Positions 37,352-45,867 of a stretch of DNA of 64,000 nucleotides are shown here, in pieces. Under the pieces are notes generated by a model, which searched no databases, had not been told where the DNA came from, and saw nothing but the letters and a program-made list of their open reading frames with translations. The stretch covers positions 62,001-126,000 of the forward strand of contig NZ_MZXV01000013.1 in NCBI RefSeq assembly GCF_003253745.1. The letters are read 5' to 3'. Source of the DNA: Mesorhizobium kowhaii (GTDB taxonomy: Bacteria; Pseudomonadota; Alphaproteobacteria; Rhizobiales; Rhizobiaceae). Both the position numbers and the translations under genes were made by a program. Each line of letters opens with the position of its first letter. Within the stretch, counting starts at the first letter, position 1.

Positions 37352-38365
37352 TCAGGTTTTCAGCTCACGCTTCAACTCGTCGAGGAAGCGCCAGTCCGTT
37401 CCGTTGGCGATAATTTGTTGCGGGCTCGACTTGATCATGCCCGTCTCTTGCATGCGCAGTGTGTAGAACCGCAGGGAGTCTTCAGGATCGAAATCCCGCC
37501 ACCGGTCGTACCGAATGTCCTTCAGAGTTTGGAGCGCGTAGTCATACGACGGGACGAAATCGCGATCGACCACCTGCTGCGCCACCCTTTCCGGATCCGA
37601 CACGCAGAGGTCGGCGGCCTTGAGGATGGATCGCAAGACCCGCTTGGTCGCCACCGGGTACCTGTTCACATAGTCCGTCGTCGCGGAGATCATGCAGCAG
37701 AAATACTGTGACCATGGGCGGTCGACGGCATTGTTGAGGATGGTGTGGCCGATCTTCTTGGCGCGCAGCTCCTGCGGCTGGGGCGGCGTCCCGAGGAATG
37801 CGTCGATCTTCCCTTGGACGAAGAGTTCAGTGGGCTTGACGTCCTCAGTCAAGACCCACTGGATATCGTTCACCGGATCGAGCCCGACATAGGCGGACAT
37901 GAGGGACAGCCACACGTGTCGCGAGTTATTGAAACCATCCACTCCCACCCTCTTGCCCCGCAGATCCGTGACGCTGCGGATGCTCTCCTTGGCGATCAGT
38001 TCGAGGCATCCCGAGTGCAACCCGGTTAGCACCTTGATCGGCACGCCGGCGTCGATCGACGCGATCTGATTCGGCGGAAAGTTCACAGAGAAATCCGTCT
38101 CACCGCGTGCGATCCATTCCGATTGGTCGACGCTTTTGTCGGCTTCTACGTAGCGAATGTCGGTGAAGCCATCTGCGCGCATCAGTTCCCCGGCGATGTA
38201 CGCGCCTGCCCAGCAGTAGGCACCACCAACCCACCGCGGCAGACGAACCGTGGTCGTTTCCAACGGCGGTTCCGCGTGGAGTGACTCCGGAAGACCGACG
38301 ATACCGGCAGCGCCCGCCATTGCAGCGCCGGCCAGGAATCGGCGGCGGGTTTGCATGATCTGCAT
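37352..38365 (-). CDS. NMT1/TauA-like substrate-binding protein, paralogue 1 (first gene of operon)
   Basis: 337 residues from the ATG at 38365 (AGGGGAG upstream). Twin-arginine signal (TRRRFLAGAAMAGAAGIVG), implying export in folded state. Motifs: AYCWAGAYIAGELM, HSGCLEL, TDLRGKRVGVDG, YVGLDP and PWSQYFCCM; C-terminus ELKRELKT. It is the first gene of a run of ten on the minus strand with gaps of 13-44 bp or overlaps. No permease or ATPase gene accompanies the six binding proteins. Ligand unknown. Confidence 0.9.
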   Translation of the reverse strand: MQIMQTRRRFLAGAAMAGAAGIVGLPESLHAEPPLETTTVRLPRWVGGAYCWAGAYIAGELMRADGFTDIRYVEADKSVDQSEWIARGETDFSVNFPPNQIASIDAGVPIKVLTGLHSGCLELIAKESIRSVTDLRGKRVGVDGFNNSRHVWLSLMSAYVGLDPVNDIQWVLTEDVKPTELFVQGKIDAFLGTPPQPQELRAKKIGHTILNNAVDRPWSQYFCCMISATTDYVNRYPVATKRVLRSILKAADLCVSDPERVAQQVVDRDFVPSYDYALQTLKDIRYDRWRDFDPEDSLRFYTLRMQETGMIKSSPQQIIANGTDWRFLDELKRELKT

Positions 38366-38900
38366 CCGAACACTCCCCTTCCGATTTGCAAAAGGCAATA
38401 CTGGCCGGAACCGAGCAAAAGCGGTTTCGGCGGAGGCAGATGGTCTCGTGGGCGCGACGAGTAGTTGTGGAACCTAGCGCGCCCAGTCCGCTGCGGGAGT
38501 CTTGCGCTCTCAGTCGCCGGCTCATTTATTAGCAGTCGACGATATGCCAACGGTACGCCCAATTTGCGTAGGTTGCGAGCGCAAAACTTACCAAGCCAAA
38601 CGTCACGCCAGCGCCTGGCTGTAGGCGCCAATCAGGAAGAGCGCGGAAAGCAGCCAGGCGAGGGCGTTTCCCCAAGGAATTCTGGGCATGGAAGGTTCTT
38701 TCTCCGCATAGGTCCGGTCAGGAGCAGGCCGACGGCAACGTGCCGTGCTTTTGATGCGACGCGGGTTGAAGTGCGAGCACGCGGCTTACCCGCCGCACAT
38801 CGTGCCCATGCGGAGGCGAGCATGATGCGCTCCGACTGTTCCCCCGGGGGAACACTCTCACTCCGATCGACCGAACTTCACGCTCGATGACTACGTTGCG
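38366..38900. promoter_or_regulatory. Upstream region of the ten-gene operon, with an 18-bp palindrome
   Basis: 535 bp between divergent genes; the operon promoter should lie near 38370-38480. A perfect 18-bp palindrome TGTTCCCCCGGGGGAACA occupies 38837-38854, and a 28-residue hydrophobic ORF is at 38603-38689 on the minus strand. No other gene is recognised. Confidence 0.45.
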
Positions 38901-39167
38901 ATGTGCAACAGCGGCGAGGCGGAGTTTTCCATCGCCGAGGCGGCGCGCGTCATGGGCGTTTCGCGCGCCTATGTCTACCGCTGCATGCCCTATGCCAGCA
39001 TCCCGGAAGACGAGTTTGAAGCGGTTTTGGATCATGTCCGGCTCACGAAGGGGCTGACATCCACAACCGCTGTTGCCGATGAGATCAAGCGACGCACCGG
39101 CAAGGCTAAGGAATACGTCGAAACCTGCCCTCACTGCGGCGGCGCGCTGAGGACGCGGAAGCGATGA
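38901..39167 (+). CDS. Small helix-turn-helix protein with C-terminal CPHCGG zinc-binding motif
   Basis: 88 residues. The N-terminal part (FSIAEAARVMGVSRAYVYRC) has a MerR/excisionase-like helix-turn-helix pattern, and the C-terminus has CPHCGGALRTRKR, half of a zinc ribbon. No Shine-Dalgarno is clear and the frame is open for 26 codons upstream without a start codon, so it could be a truncated gene. It is divergent from the ten-gene operon, 46 bp after the 18-bp palindrome. Confidence 0.55.
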   Translation: MCNSGEAEFSIAEAARVMGVSRAYVYRCMPYASIPEDEFEAVLDHVRLTKGLTSTTAVADEIKRRTGKAKEYVETCPHCGGALRTRKR

Positions 39168-39187
39168 CCAGGCGGAGGCGGCCTGGT

Positions 39188-39409
39188 TCAACCCGCGCGA
39201 TTGCTGGGGGGATCGATCTTCACCACGGCCTCGACCGCGGTTCGTATCCGGCCGCGCAGCGCGATATTCTCGGCCAGCATTTCTTCTGTGCGTTGAAGCG
39301 CGAGCTCGGTGCGGTGGATGCGCTCCCTGGCATTGGCAACTTCCGACGTCAAAATATCGGCCGCCATTCCTTGTCCGTGGAGTGTGTTCATCATGGGTTG
39401 GAAACTCAT
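39188..39409 (-). CDS. Possible small coiled-coil protein
   Basis: 73 residues, mostly one amphipathic helix (ARERIHRTELALQRTEEMLA). Natural composition but no recognised family and no strong Shine-Dalgarno. Convergent with the helix-turn-helix gene, 20 bp away. Confidence 0.4.
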   Translation of the reverse strand: MSFQPMMNTLHGQGMAADILTSEVANARERIHRTELALQRTEEMLAENIALRGRIRTAVEAVVKIDPPSNRAG

Positions 39410-39589
39410 GGCGGAGCGGTTCGTTCCCAGATGTCGGGCACTGCCTCCGCGCGCGAGCGAATCATTAGGGGGGCGAGGGTAACAATCTCCGAGGCATCAC
39501 GGGCGCCGACCGCTGGGCTTCACGGTTGTGCAAAAGCGTCAGAAATCGAGTTTTCGGCGGAAGAAAAAGGCGCCGCATTTCGCTCGGCC

Positions 39590-39784
39590 CTATTGATGCC
39601 GCGCGAGCCGATCCATGGGCGCGTTTGCTTCGGCCAACGTGGCCAGCGCTTGTTCGACTTTCTGTGCCGAAACGTCCGTGCGCTTGATGTGCCGCACAAC
39701 TTGCTGCCGCAGCAGCGCGAGCCTTGCGGCGCGATATGCGTCGCCGTATCTCGCAGTTTCAAGGTGGAGGGTCGCAAGCCTCAT
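39590..39784 (-). CDS. Possible small hypothetical protein
   Basis: 64 residues from the ATG at 39784 (a TTG lies five codons upstream). Helical and basic (RLATLHLETARYGDAYRAAR), no signal peptide. Family not recognised. It is divergent from the small gene at 39886. Confidence 0.35.
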   Translation of the reverse strand: MRLATLHLETARYGDAYRAARLALLRQQVVRHIKRTDVSAQKVEQALATLAEANAPMDRLARHQ

Positions 39785-39885
39785 GGGCGACGATTCCAAT
39801 TATCTAGCAGTAGAATTCGCGGATCCGCCTTTCGTTCCGATGTCCGACGCTATGTCGCAAAGGGCTGGCCGGAGGGTCGCGAGGA

Positions 39886-40158
39886 GTGAGCCCGGCCGAA
39901 CGGATGCGGCGTTCGCGCGAACTGAGGGATAAAGGCCTGATCCCACTGTCGATCGATGTCGACGAGGTGGCTTTGCCGGCCTACCTCGTCGCCGTCGGCT
40001 ATCTCGCATCGGCCGACGTCGACGACCACGGCGCATTCGTGCGGCTCTGCAGCGCGTTCCCAACTCGCGATCGATGCGCCAGCCTGGCAGCGCTATTCCG
40101 GCAGCCCCGCCTTTCGCAAACCTTCTGCAAGCAGAGCCATATGGGCTGGGACGGCTGA
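39886..40158 (+). CDS. Small hypothetical protein, C-terminus possibly altered
   Basis: 90 residues from a GTG with GGAGG about 10 bp upstream. The first ~50 residues (MSPAERMRRSRELRDKGLIP and IDVDEVALPAYLVAVGYLA) look like a small conserved rhizobial hypothetical protein with a basic N-terminal helix, and after residue ~60 the sequence loses that character and overlaps the 3' end of the convergent cyclase gene by 66 bp. A frameshift or truncation is likely. Confidence 0.4.
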   Translation: MSPAERMRRSRELRDKGLIPLSIDVDEVALPAYLVAVGYLASADVDDHGAFVRLCSAFPTRDRCASLAALFRQPRLSQTFCKQSHMGWDG

Positions 40159-41841
40159 AACGACGTCGGCGAGATTGGAAATTCGTTGGCCAGGATCGAG
40201 GGCGAGAATTCGGCTCACCACCTTTTGCGCGTCCTCGGTTCGGCCGGCGTGAGCATAGCTTGCAGCCGCATAGCGCAACGACCCCAAAAAGTCCGGCTTT
40301 TCCCGCAACGACCTTTCAGCCCAAGATGATGCCTCCTCAAATCGACCAGCGAAGAGATGAGCCACTGCAACAGCATTCTGCATATCGAACATGAGCGGGT
40401 CGACCGGGCTCATGCGTATCGCAGTCGCGAGGTGCTGGAGGGCGGTTTCCGTATCGCCGAGGTCGACTCTGACCCAGCCGCTGAATAGCCACGCAGTAGC
40501 CAGGTTCGGATTGAGCGCGAGCGCGCGATCAATGAACGCTGCCCCGCTATTGTTGTCGCCCACGACGAAGGCGAGCGCGTGCCCGCCGAGTGAGAGCGCA
40601 ACCGCGTCATCCCTGCCCAAATCCACTGCCTTCAGAGCCAGGCGTTCTGTCTCGACGGTTTCCTGCTCACGATCGGCCATCCAGCCGTTCGCCTTGCGCA
40701 TGACGGCACACCACGCGGCCATGCCGTATGCCGAGGCGAATTCAGGGTCGAGCTCGATGGCTTTGTAAAACAACTGAAGGGCGTTTGCGTTGGATTCCCT
40801 GGTCAACTGGTGGAGGCTTGCTATCCCGCGCAGATAATAGTCGTAAGCGTCAAGGTGCTCGGTCGGCTTGCGCTTGGCCCGCTCGATCTCTGCCTGTTCC
40901 AGCTTCGGAGCGATCGCTCCGACGACGCTCCGGGTCACTTCCTCCTGCAGGTCAAAAACGTCCTCCAGCCCGCCGTCGAAACGGTCGGCCCATAGATGTG
41001 CACCCGTTGCCGCATCGATAAGCTGCCCGGTGATGCGCACCCTGCTCGCCGCCTTGCGCACGCTCCCTTCAAGCACGTAGCGCACACCAAGCTCGCGTCC
41101 GACCTGCTTAATGTCCACTGCCCGGCCCTTGTAGGTAAAGCTCGAGTTGCGCGCGATGACGAACAGCCAGCGCGTCCGGGACAGCGCGGTGATGATCTCC
41201 TCCACCATGCCGTCAGCGAAGTAGCCCTGCTCGGGGTCGCCACTTATGTTGTCGAATGGCAAGACCGCGATTGACGGTTTTTCGGGAAGCGTCAGCGTAT
41301 CCCTTGTCGAGAATGCCGAAGTGGGTTTTGCTCGACTGACCCGGTAGGCGCGCACCGCCTCCACGATGTTGCGGAACTGATGGCTACCGAGGTCGGTGTA
41401 GGCATAGTCTAGTTTGCCTTTGACCTGCTCGTAGACGTTGCTCGCGACGCAGACGCCGCCAGGTTCTGCAAGCTTCTCGAGCCGCGCGGCGATGTTCACG
41501 CCATCACCGTAGATCGTATCGTCCTCTGCAATCACGTCGCCCAAATTCACGCCCATGCGGAAACTCATGCGCTTGTATTCGGGCAAACTTGCGTTGTGAG
41601 CGGCCAATCCCTCCTGGGCTTCGACCGCACACTGCACCGCGTGGACTGCGCTGGCGAATTCGACAAGAAGGCTGTCGCCAGCGGAACCGACGATGCGTCC
41701 GTGAGACTCTGTGATCTTGGGCTCGATCACTTCGGCGCGAAGCCTCTTCAGCTGTGCGAGCGTGCCAACCTCGTCGGCTCCCATGAGGCGGCTGTAGCCG
41801 ACGACGTCGGCAGCAAGGATTGCGGTGAGGCGTCGCTCCAT
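40093..41841 (-). CDS. Class III adenylate/guanylate cyclase with TolB-like and TPR regions (second copy)
   Basis: 582 residues, colinear with the cyclase ending at 24245: cyclase domain about 1-165 (AADVVGYSRLMG, AGDSLLVEF, GVNIAARLEKL), TolB-like beta region (SIAVLPFDNISGDPEQGYFA, about 190-290) and TPR-like helices to the end. Here the position of Lys in the usual IVKTTGDG is IVGSAGDS, a variant that changes a nucleotide-contacting site and may alter activity or substrate. No membrane segment. Stands alone. Confidence 0.9.
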   Translation of the reverse strand: MERRLTAILAADVVGYSRLMGADEVGTLAQLKRLRAEVIEPKITESHGRIVGSAGDSLLVEFASAVHAVQCAVEAQEGLAAHNASLPEYKRMSFRMGVNLGDVIAEDDTIYGDGVNIAARLEKLAEPGGVCVASNVYEQVKGKLDYAYTDLGSHQFRNIVEAVRAYRVSRAKPTSAFSTRDTLTLPEKPSIAVLPFDNISGDPEQGYFADGMVEEIITALSRTRWLFVIARNSSFTYKGRAVDIKQVGRELGVRYVLEGSVRKAASRVRITGQLIDAATGAHLWADRFDGGLEDVFDLQEEVTRSVVGAIAPKLEQAEIERAKRKPTEHLDAYDYYLRGIASLHQLTRESNANALQLFYKAIELDPEFASAYGMAAWCAVMRKANGWMADREQETVETERLALKAVDLGRDDAVALSLGGHALAFVVGDNNSGAAFIDRALALNPNLATAWLFSGWVRVDLGDTETALQHLATAIRMSPVDPLMFDMQNAVAVAHLFAGRFEEASSWAERSLREKPDFLGSLRYAAASYAHAGRTEDAQKVVSRILALDPGQRISNLADVVSAVPAHMALLAEGLRKAGLPE

Positions 41842-42043
41842 GCTTGTGTCCTGCCTCTTCCATAGGTCGAAGCTCCGGGCGGCGAGCGTATTCTAGTCCT
41901 AGCTCGAATGCGAGCGTGCAGTGCCGGCGCCAGCAGCGATCAACTCACCACGTCCCTTTGGCCATTCCTCACATGGCGTGGTTTATGGTCCGATCGCGGG
42001 TGCTGCCGAAGGGCTACTTTGGGGTCAAAACCTGACGATCACG

Positions 42044-42074
42044 AATGACTGCTTTGCGCCTCATAGCAGTCATT
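42044..42074. repeat. Inverted repeat, 10-bp arms
   Basis: AATGACTGCT and AGCAGTCATT separated by 11 bases, in the spacer upstream of a cyclase gene. Could form a hairpin; function unknown. Confidence 0.6.
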
Positions 42075-42142
42075 AAAGTTAGCTGTGCCACTGCCTTAAA
42101 GCGGACAATACCGGCGACCGCACCCCGGACAAGACGCTCTCC

Positions 42143-42379
42143 GTGATCGCAAGGGCATACGCGATCTTCGTCAAGTCGCAGACACAGAGCGCGCTGACGG
42201 CCCTGTATAACTATTCCAAACTGACCGGGGCACGTTTCCATCTCGCGTCGATCGACGCCCAGGTCCCCTATTCGATGCTCGATCCGTTCAACACGAGCTA
42301 TATGCGGACCGTCTACAAGCTCGGCTACACCGAGGCCACCGCTGGGACTGTGTGGAAAAACAGCCCGGTCTTTCGTTGA
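42143..42379 (+). pseudogene. C-terminal remnant, weakly patatin-like
   Basis: 78 readable residues (ALTALYNYSKLTGARFHLAS and SMLDPFNTSYMRTVYKLGY) with good protein character but no start context. The ending resembles the C-terminus of patatin-like phospholipases, only weakly. Judged the 3' remnant of a lost gene. Confidence 0.35.
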
Positions 42380-42774
42380 CGGACGACTGTGAAGGCAGCC
42401 TGAAAGGAACCATCGGGGAAGCTGTCTGATTTGGTCCCCGAAAACCAATGAAATCAATGATCCTGGCACATCCTCCGGGCCTACCCACGACTCAATTCGC
42501 TTAAGCGCGTCGCGACGGCTGCCCCTTCACATCCTCGAGGCCACAACTTGTGAACTCAAGGCTGCTTCTGAGTGGGGTGCTCCGTTGATTTCATTGGGAA
42601 ATTCCGTCCGGGGGCGCTACCACAGAAGGGAAGATTTAGTATATATTTCAGTGAGTTAATATGATTTTGGTAGCGGGAGAGCGCTACCGCCTTTCCCCCC
42701 ACTCATCGGATCGGCGGTTCCTGCTCCGTTGTCTTGGATGAGGATTCATTTTGAATTGTCTGCAGCCGAAATCA

Positions 42775-43590
42775 TCAGACCGGCAGCCCGAGCTGCTTTC
42801 GCAGGCTTTTGTCGAATGCGGACGCGGGGACGAAGCGTCGCAGGAAACTGACCTGGCGCGCCATTTTTCCCGCCGCATAGCGTTTCTTGGGGGCGGGATC
42901 GATCGCAGCGGCCAAAACGGTCGCGGCTACCACTTCGGGCGCATCGCCTTTTTCCATCGCTTTCCGCACGGCTACAGTCATGCCAGCGCGCGCGGAGTCA
43001 TAGACATCAAGCAACTGATCGGGGGCTGCGAGATTGTCCTCGAATGACGTACGGGTATAGGCGGGCTCGACCAACGAAACGCGAATGCCGAACGAGCGCA
43101 ATTCGTGATCGAGCGATTCGGAATAGCCCTCGATGGCATGTTTGGTCGACGCGTAAAGCGCGAAATAGGGAGCGGGGATGAACCCCTGTACCGAACTCAA
43201 ATTGACGATTCTGCCCTTCCCTTGGCGTCGCATTGCCGGCAACACCGCGTTGGTCACGCGAAGGACGCCGAAGACGTTCACGTCGAACAGCGCCAGAGCC
43301 TGTGCGATTGAGGACTCCTCCGCGCCGCCAAACAGACCCATGCCGGCATTGTTGACAAGCAGGTCGATGCGTCCGGCCTTGGCTAGGACGTCATCGACCA
43401 TTCTCGAAACGGACGCGTCGTCGGTCACGTCGCACGTCAGCATGGTAACGCCGTCGGATTGTTTGGAGGCAGTGCGACGACTGGTTCCGAATACGCGATA
43501 GCCCGCGCTTAGCAAGGCGTCGGCGGTAGCCCGCCCGATGCCGGAAGATGCCCCTGTCACAAGGGCGACGCCTGGATTGGTCTTGTTCAT
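42775..43590 (-). CDS. Short-chain dehydrogenase/reductase
   Basis: 271 residues from the ATG at 43590. Classical SDR: cofactor motif TGASSGIG, NNAG motif in LVNNAGMG, catalytic Ser in NLSSVQG and YxxxK in YASTKHAIE. NAD(P)H-dependent oxidoreductase, substrate unknown. It follows the FabF-like gene by 70 bp on the same strand, so both may act on the same acyl or ketide substrate. Confidence 0.92.
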   Translation of the reverse strand: MNKTNPGVALVTGASSGIGRATADALLSAGYRVFGTSRRTASKQSDGVTMLTCDVTDDASVSRMVDDVLAKAGRIDLLVNNAGMGLFGGAEESSIAQALALFDVNVFGVLRVTNAVLPAMRRQGKGRIVNLSSVQGFIPAPYFALYASTKHAIEGYSESLDHELRSFGIRVSLVEPAYTRTSFEDNLAAPDQLLDVYDSARAGMTVAVRKAMEKGDAPEVVAATVLAAAIDPAPKKRYAAGKMARQVSFLRRFVPASAFDKSLRKQLGLPV

Positions 43591-43660
43591 GGAAATTATT
43601 TCTTTCTTTGTGTTGAACCGGAGTTGGAGAAGCATGGACGGTCGGTGTGAAGGGTGCCAA

Positions 43661-44962
43661 TCATGAGCGCCCCTGGCGCTCGCGTCGGGCCGCTGGGGCG
43701 GTCCAGCGCCTGAACAAGGCGCTGGCATTCACGCCGCCAAAGCCGAAACCATTGGAGATCGCGTACTCCATCTCCGTTGGCCGGGGCTCGTTTGCGACGA
43801 AGTCGATGCCGTCGGCGGCCGGATCGGGAGCGCTCAAATTTAGTGTCGGCGGTGCCACCTGGTCCCTGATCGCCAGGATCGCGAAGATGGCACCAAGCCC
43901 GCCGGCCGCGCCCAGCAGGTGTCCGGTCGCGGATTTCGTTGCGCTGACAGCTATCGCGAAATCGCGCCCGAATACGCTCTTGATCGCTTCGATCTCACCC
44001 AGGTCACCGACTGGCGTGGACGTCGCATGCGCATTGAGATGACGAACCTCGCGCGCCGAAATCCCTGCTTGCGCGATTGCGATCTCCATGGCCCGGCGCG
44101 CACCGCCGCCGTCCTCGGGGCCAGAGGTGACGTGGTGAGCATCCGCTGTCGTGCCGTAGCCGACGAGCTCGGCGAGCGGTGTTGCGCCGCGCGCCAGCGC
44201 GTGGCTCAACGCCTCGATGACCAGCACGCCGGCTCCTTCGCCCATGACGAAGCCGTCCCGCGATATGTCGAAGGGACGCGAGGCTTGCGCCGGCGCCCAA
44301 TTGAAGCCGGTTGAAAGAGAGCGTGCGGCAGCAAACCCACCGAGACTGACGATGTTCATGCATGCTTCCGTGCCGCCGCACACGGCAATATCAGCTTCGT
44401 TCGCGCGGATGAGACGGGCCGCGTCGCCGATCGCCTGGATGCCGGCCGCGCACGCCGTCACCGGTGCGCCCAATGGACCTTTGAAGCCATGACGGATTGA
44501 GATCTGGCCCGCTGCGAGGTTCACCAGGAAGGATGGCACCGTAAAGGGCGACAGGCGGCGGGCGCCACGCAGGTCGACCGTGCGCACCGCCTCGGTGATG
44601 GCGGGGAAGCCGCCGATCCCTGAAGCGATGATCGTTGCTGTGCGCAGGCGATCCGTTTCCGAGGCAGGCCTCCATTTCGCCTGCGCAAGCGCCTCTTCCG
44701 CCGCGGCCAGCGCAAAGAGAATGAACCGATCTACCTTGCGCTGATCCTTCACGGACAGGACGCCATCAGGATCGAAGCCAGCGTCGGGGTCTTCTTTCAA
44801 GGAGGGAACCACGCCGCCAATCTTCGCCGGCAGGTCTCCCACCACATCGTCCGGAAGCCTACGGACGCCCGAACGACCGGCCAGCAGGCGCGACCATGAC
44901 GCTTCGACATTGGCAGCAAGGGGCGTGACCGCCCCCATGCCTGTAACAACAATCCGTCGCAT
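43661..44962 (-). CDS. Beta-ketoacyl-ACP synthase II-like (FabF family)
   Basis: 433 residues, complete thiolase-fold condensing enzyme: active-site Cys in VTACAAGIQA, His in NAHATSTPVGD, Lys/His in SATKSATGHLLGAAGG. The Cys-His-His triad marks an elongating synthase. No acyl carrier protein gene is adjacent, so this is an accessory synthase in a TetR-led operon rather than the housekeeping cluster. It follows tetR after 46 bp. Confidence 0.92.
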   Translation of the reverse strand: MRRIVVTGMGAVTPLAANVEASWSRLLAGRSGVRRLPDDVVGDLPAKIGGVVPSLKEDPDAGFDPDGVLSVKDQRKVDRFILFALAAAEEALAQAKWRPASETDRLRTATIIASGIGGFPAITEAVRTVDLRGARRLSPFTVPSFLVNLAAGQISIRHGFKGPLGAPVTACAAGIQAIGDAARLIRANEADIAVCGGTEACMNIVSLGGFAAARSLSTGFNWAPAQASRPFDISRDGFVMGEGAGVLVIEALSHALARGATPLAELVGYGTTADAHHVTSGPEDGGGARRAMEIAIAQAGISAREVRHLNAHATSTPVGDLGEIEAIKSVFGRDFAIAVSATKSATGHLLGAAGGLGAIFAILAIRDQVAPPTLNLSAPDPAADGIDFVANEPRPTEMEYAISNGFGFGGVNASALFRRWTAPAARRERQGRS

Positions 44963-45008
44963 CTATTCTCCTATCACTTGGGTGCGCCGACAGCACTGCC
45001 CACGCCGT

Positions 45009-45587
45009 TCAAGCGGCGACTGCTTCGCGAACCCGATCGGACGCCGCATCCAGAAAAGCCTGCGCAAGGTCGGGGTCGTTGACGACCCGTGAGAGCAGCA
45101 CCGCCCCGACCATTGTCGACAGAATGGCCATGGCCTTGCCGCCGGTCTCCTCGCCGTCGGCCTTGCCAACCCAACTAGCGAGCATCTCAAGGTATTCCTT
45201 GATCCCGGCTTCGAATGACGCCTTCACCTCGGCGCCCTGCCTGGCAGCATCCGAGCCGAGCGCAACGACCGGGCAGCCGTCCATCCTTTCTCCGCGATGG
45301 TCCATGCTGAGATAGAATGAGATCACTGCCTCGAGTGGATTCTCAGGGTTTGCCGCAGTTGCGTCCGACCACCTGTGGGTGGCGCTCTCCATCGCCCGCC
45401 TGGACGCCTGCGCCGCCAGGTCCTCCTTTGACGCGAATTGCTTGTAAAAGGCGCCCTGGGTCAGCCCCGCGCCCTTCATCAGATCCTTGAGGCCGATGCC
45501 GTCAAAGCCGCGCTCCCGAAAAAGGCGGCTTGCCACATTGATCACGGTTTCGCGGTTTTCTGCGGCTTGAATTCGGCTCACGCGCAT
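45009..45587 (-). CDS. TetR/AcrR-family repressor
   Basis: 192 residues: N-terminal helix-turn-helix (VASRLFRERGFDGIGLKDLM then GLTQGAFYKQFASKEDL), followed by a helical ligand domain. It is likely autoregulated through the dyad at 45617-45629, and the same dyad lies upstream of the efflux genes at 46644-46656. It heads an operon with the FabF-like and SDR genes. Ligand unknown. Confidence 0.92.
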   Translation of the reverse strand: MRVSRIQAAENRETVINVASRLFRERGFDGIGLKDLMKGAGLTQGAFYKQFASKEDLAAQASRRAMESATHRWSDATAANPENPLEAVISFYLSMDHRGERMDGCPVVALGSDAARQGAEVKASFEAGIKEYLEMLASWVGKADGEETGGKAMAILSTMVGAVLLSRVVNDPDLAQAFLDAASDRVREAVAA

Positions 45588-45603
45588 CGTCGATCTCCTT
45601 TTT

Positions 45604-45648
45604 GATTGCGTTCGTAATCTATAATAGATATAGAGGATGAATGCAATC
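45604..45648. promoter_or_regulatory. TetR operator, copy 1
   Basis: Core palindrome ATCTAT-A-ATAGAT at 45617-45629, within an outer imperfect dyad beginning GATTGCGTTCG at 45604. It lies 17 bp upstream of tetR and faces the NTF2-like gene on the other side, so it can control both directions. Confidence 0.7.
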
Positions 45649-45867
45649 TATCAAGAAGAGAGACGAGATGATCCGCAAAACCCCGAGGGCATCGCTCGCC
45701 TGGCAAGGATGTGACGGTCTCGACCGAGACTGACACGCATCTGCCGGCCGACGCGACAATGCGTTGATCCTACACGCATACCGCAGGCAACGGGTTCTTT
45801 GCGTCCGCGCGGCTTGCCACACGGTGCTCTCGATCGTGCCATCCATTAAATTTGGAGGAGAGGTGAA

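Larger units (their letters stand above)
41842..42774. other. Intergenic region with gene remnant and inverted repeat
   Basis: About 930 bp with no intact gene. It has a 10-bp-arm perfect inverted repeat (42044-42074), the word GACTGCTTTGCGCC shared with 26449-26462, and a coding remnant at 42143-42379. The part 42380-42774 shows nothing recognisable. Confidence 0.45.

Noticed and set aside
38400-40093. Integrative element boundary in the small-ORF region
   Set aside because: No integrase, tRNA or direct repeat pair was found in the window.
42775-42900. Possible terminator near the SDR stop
   Set aside because: No stem with a T-run could be found.
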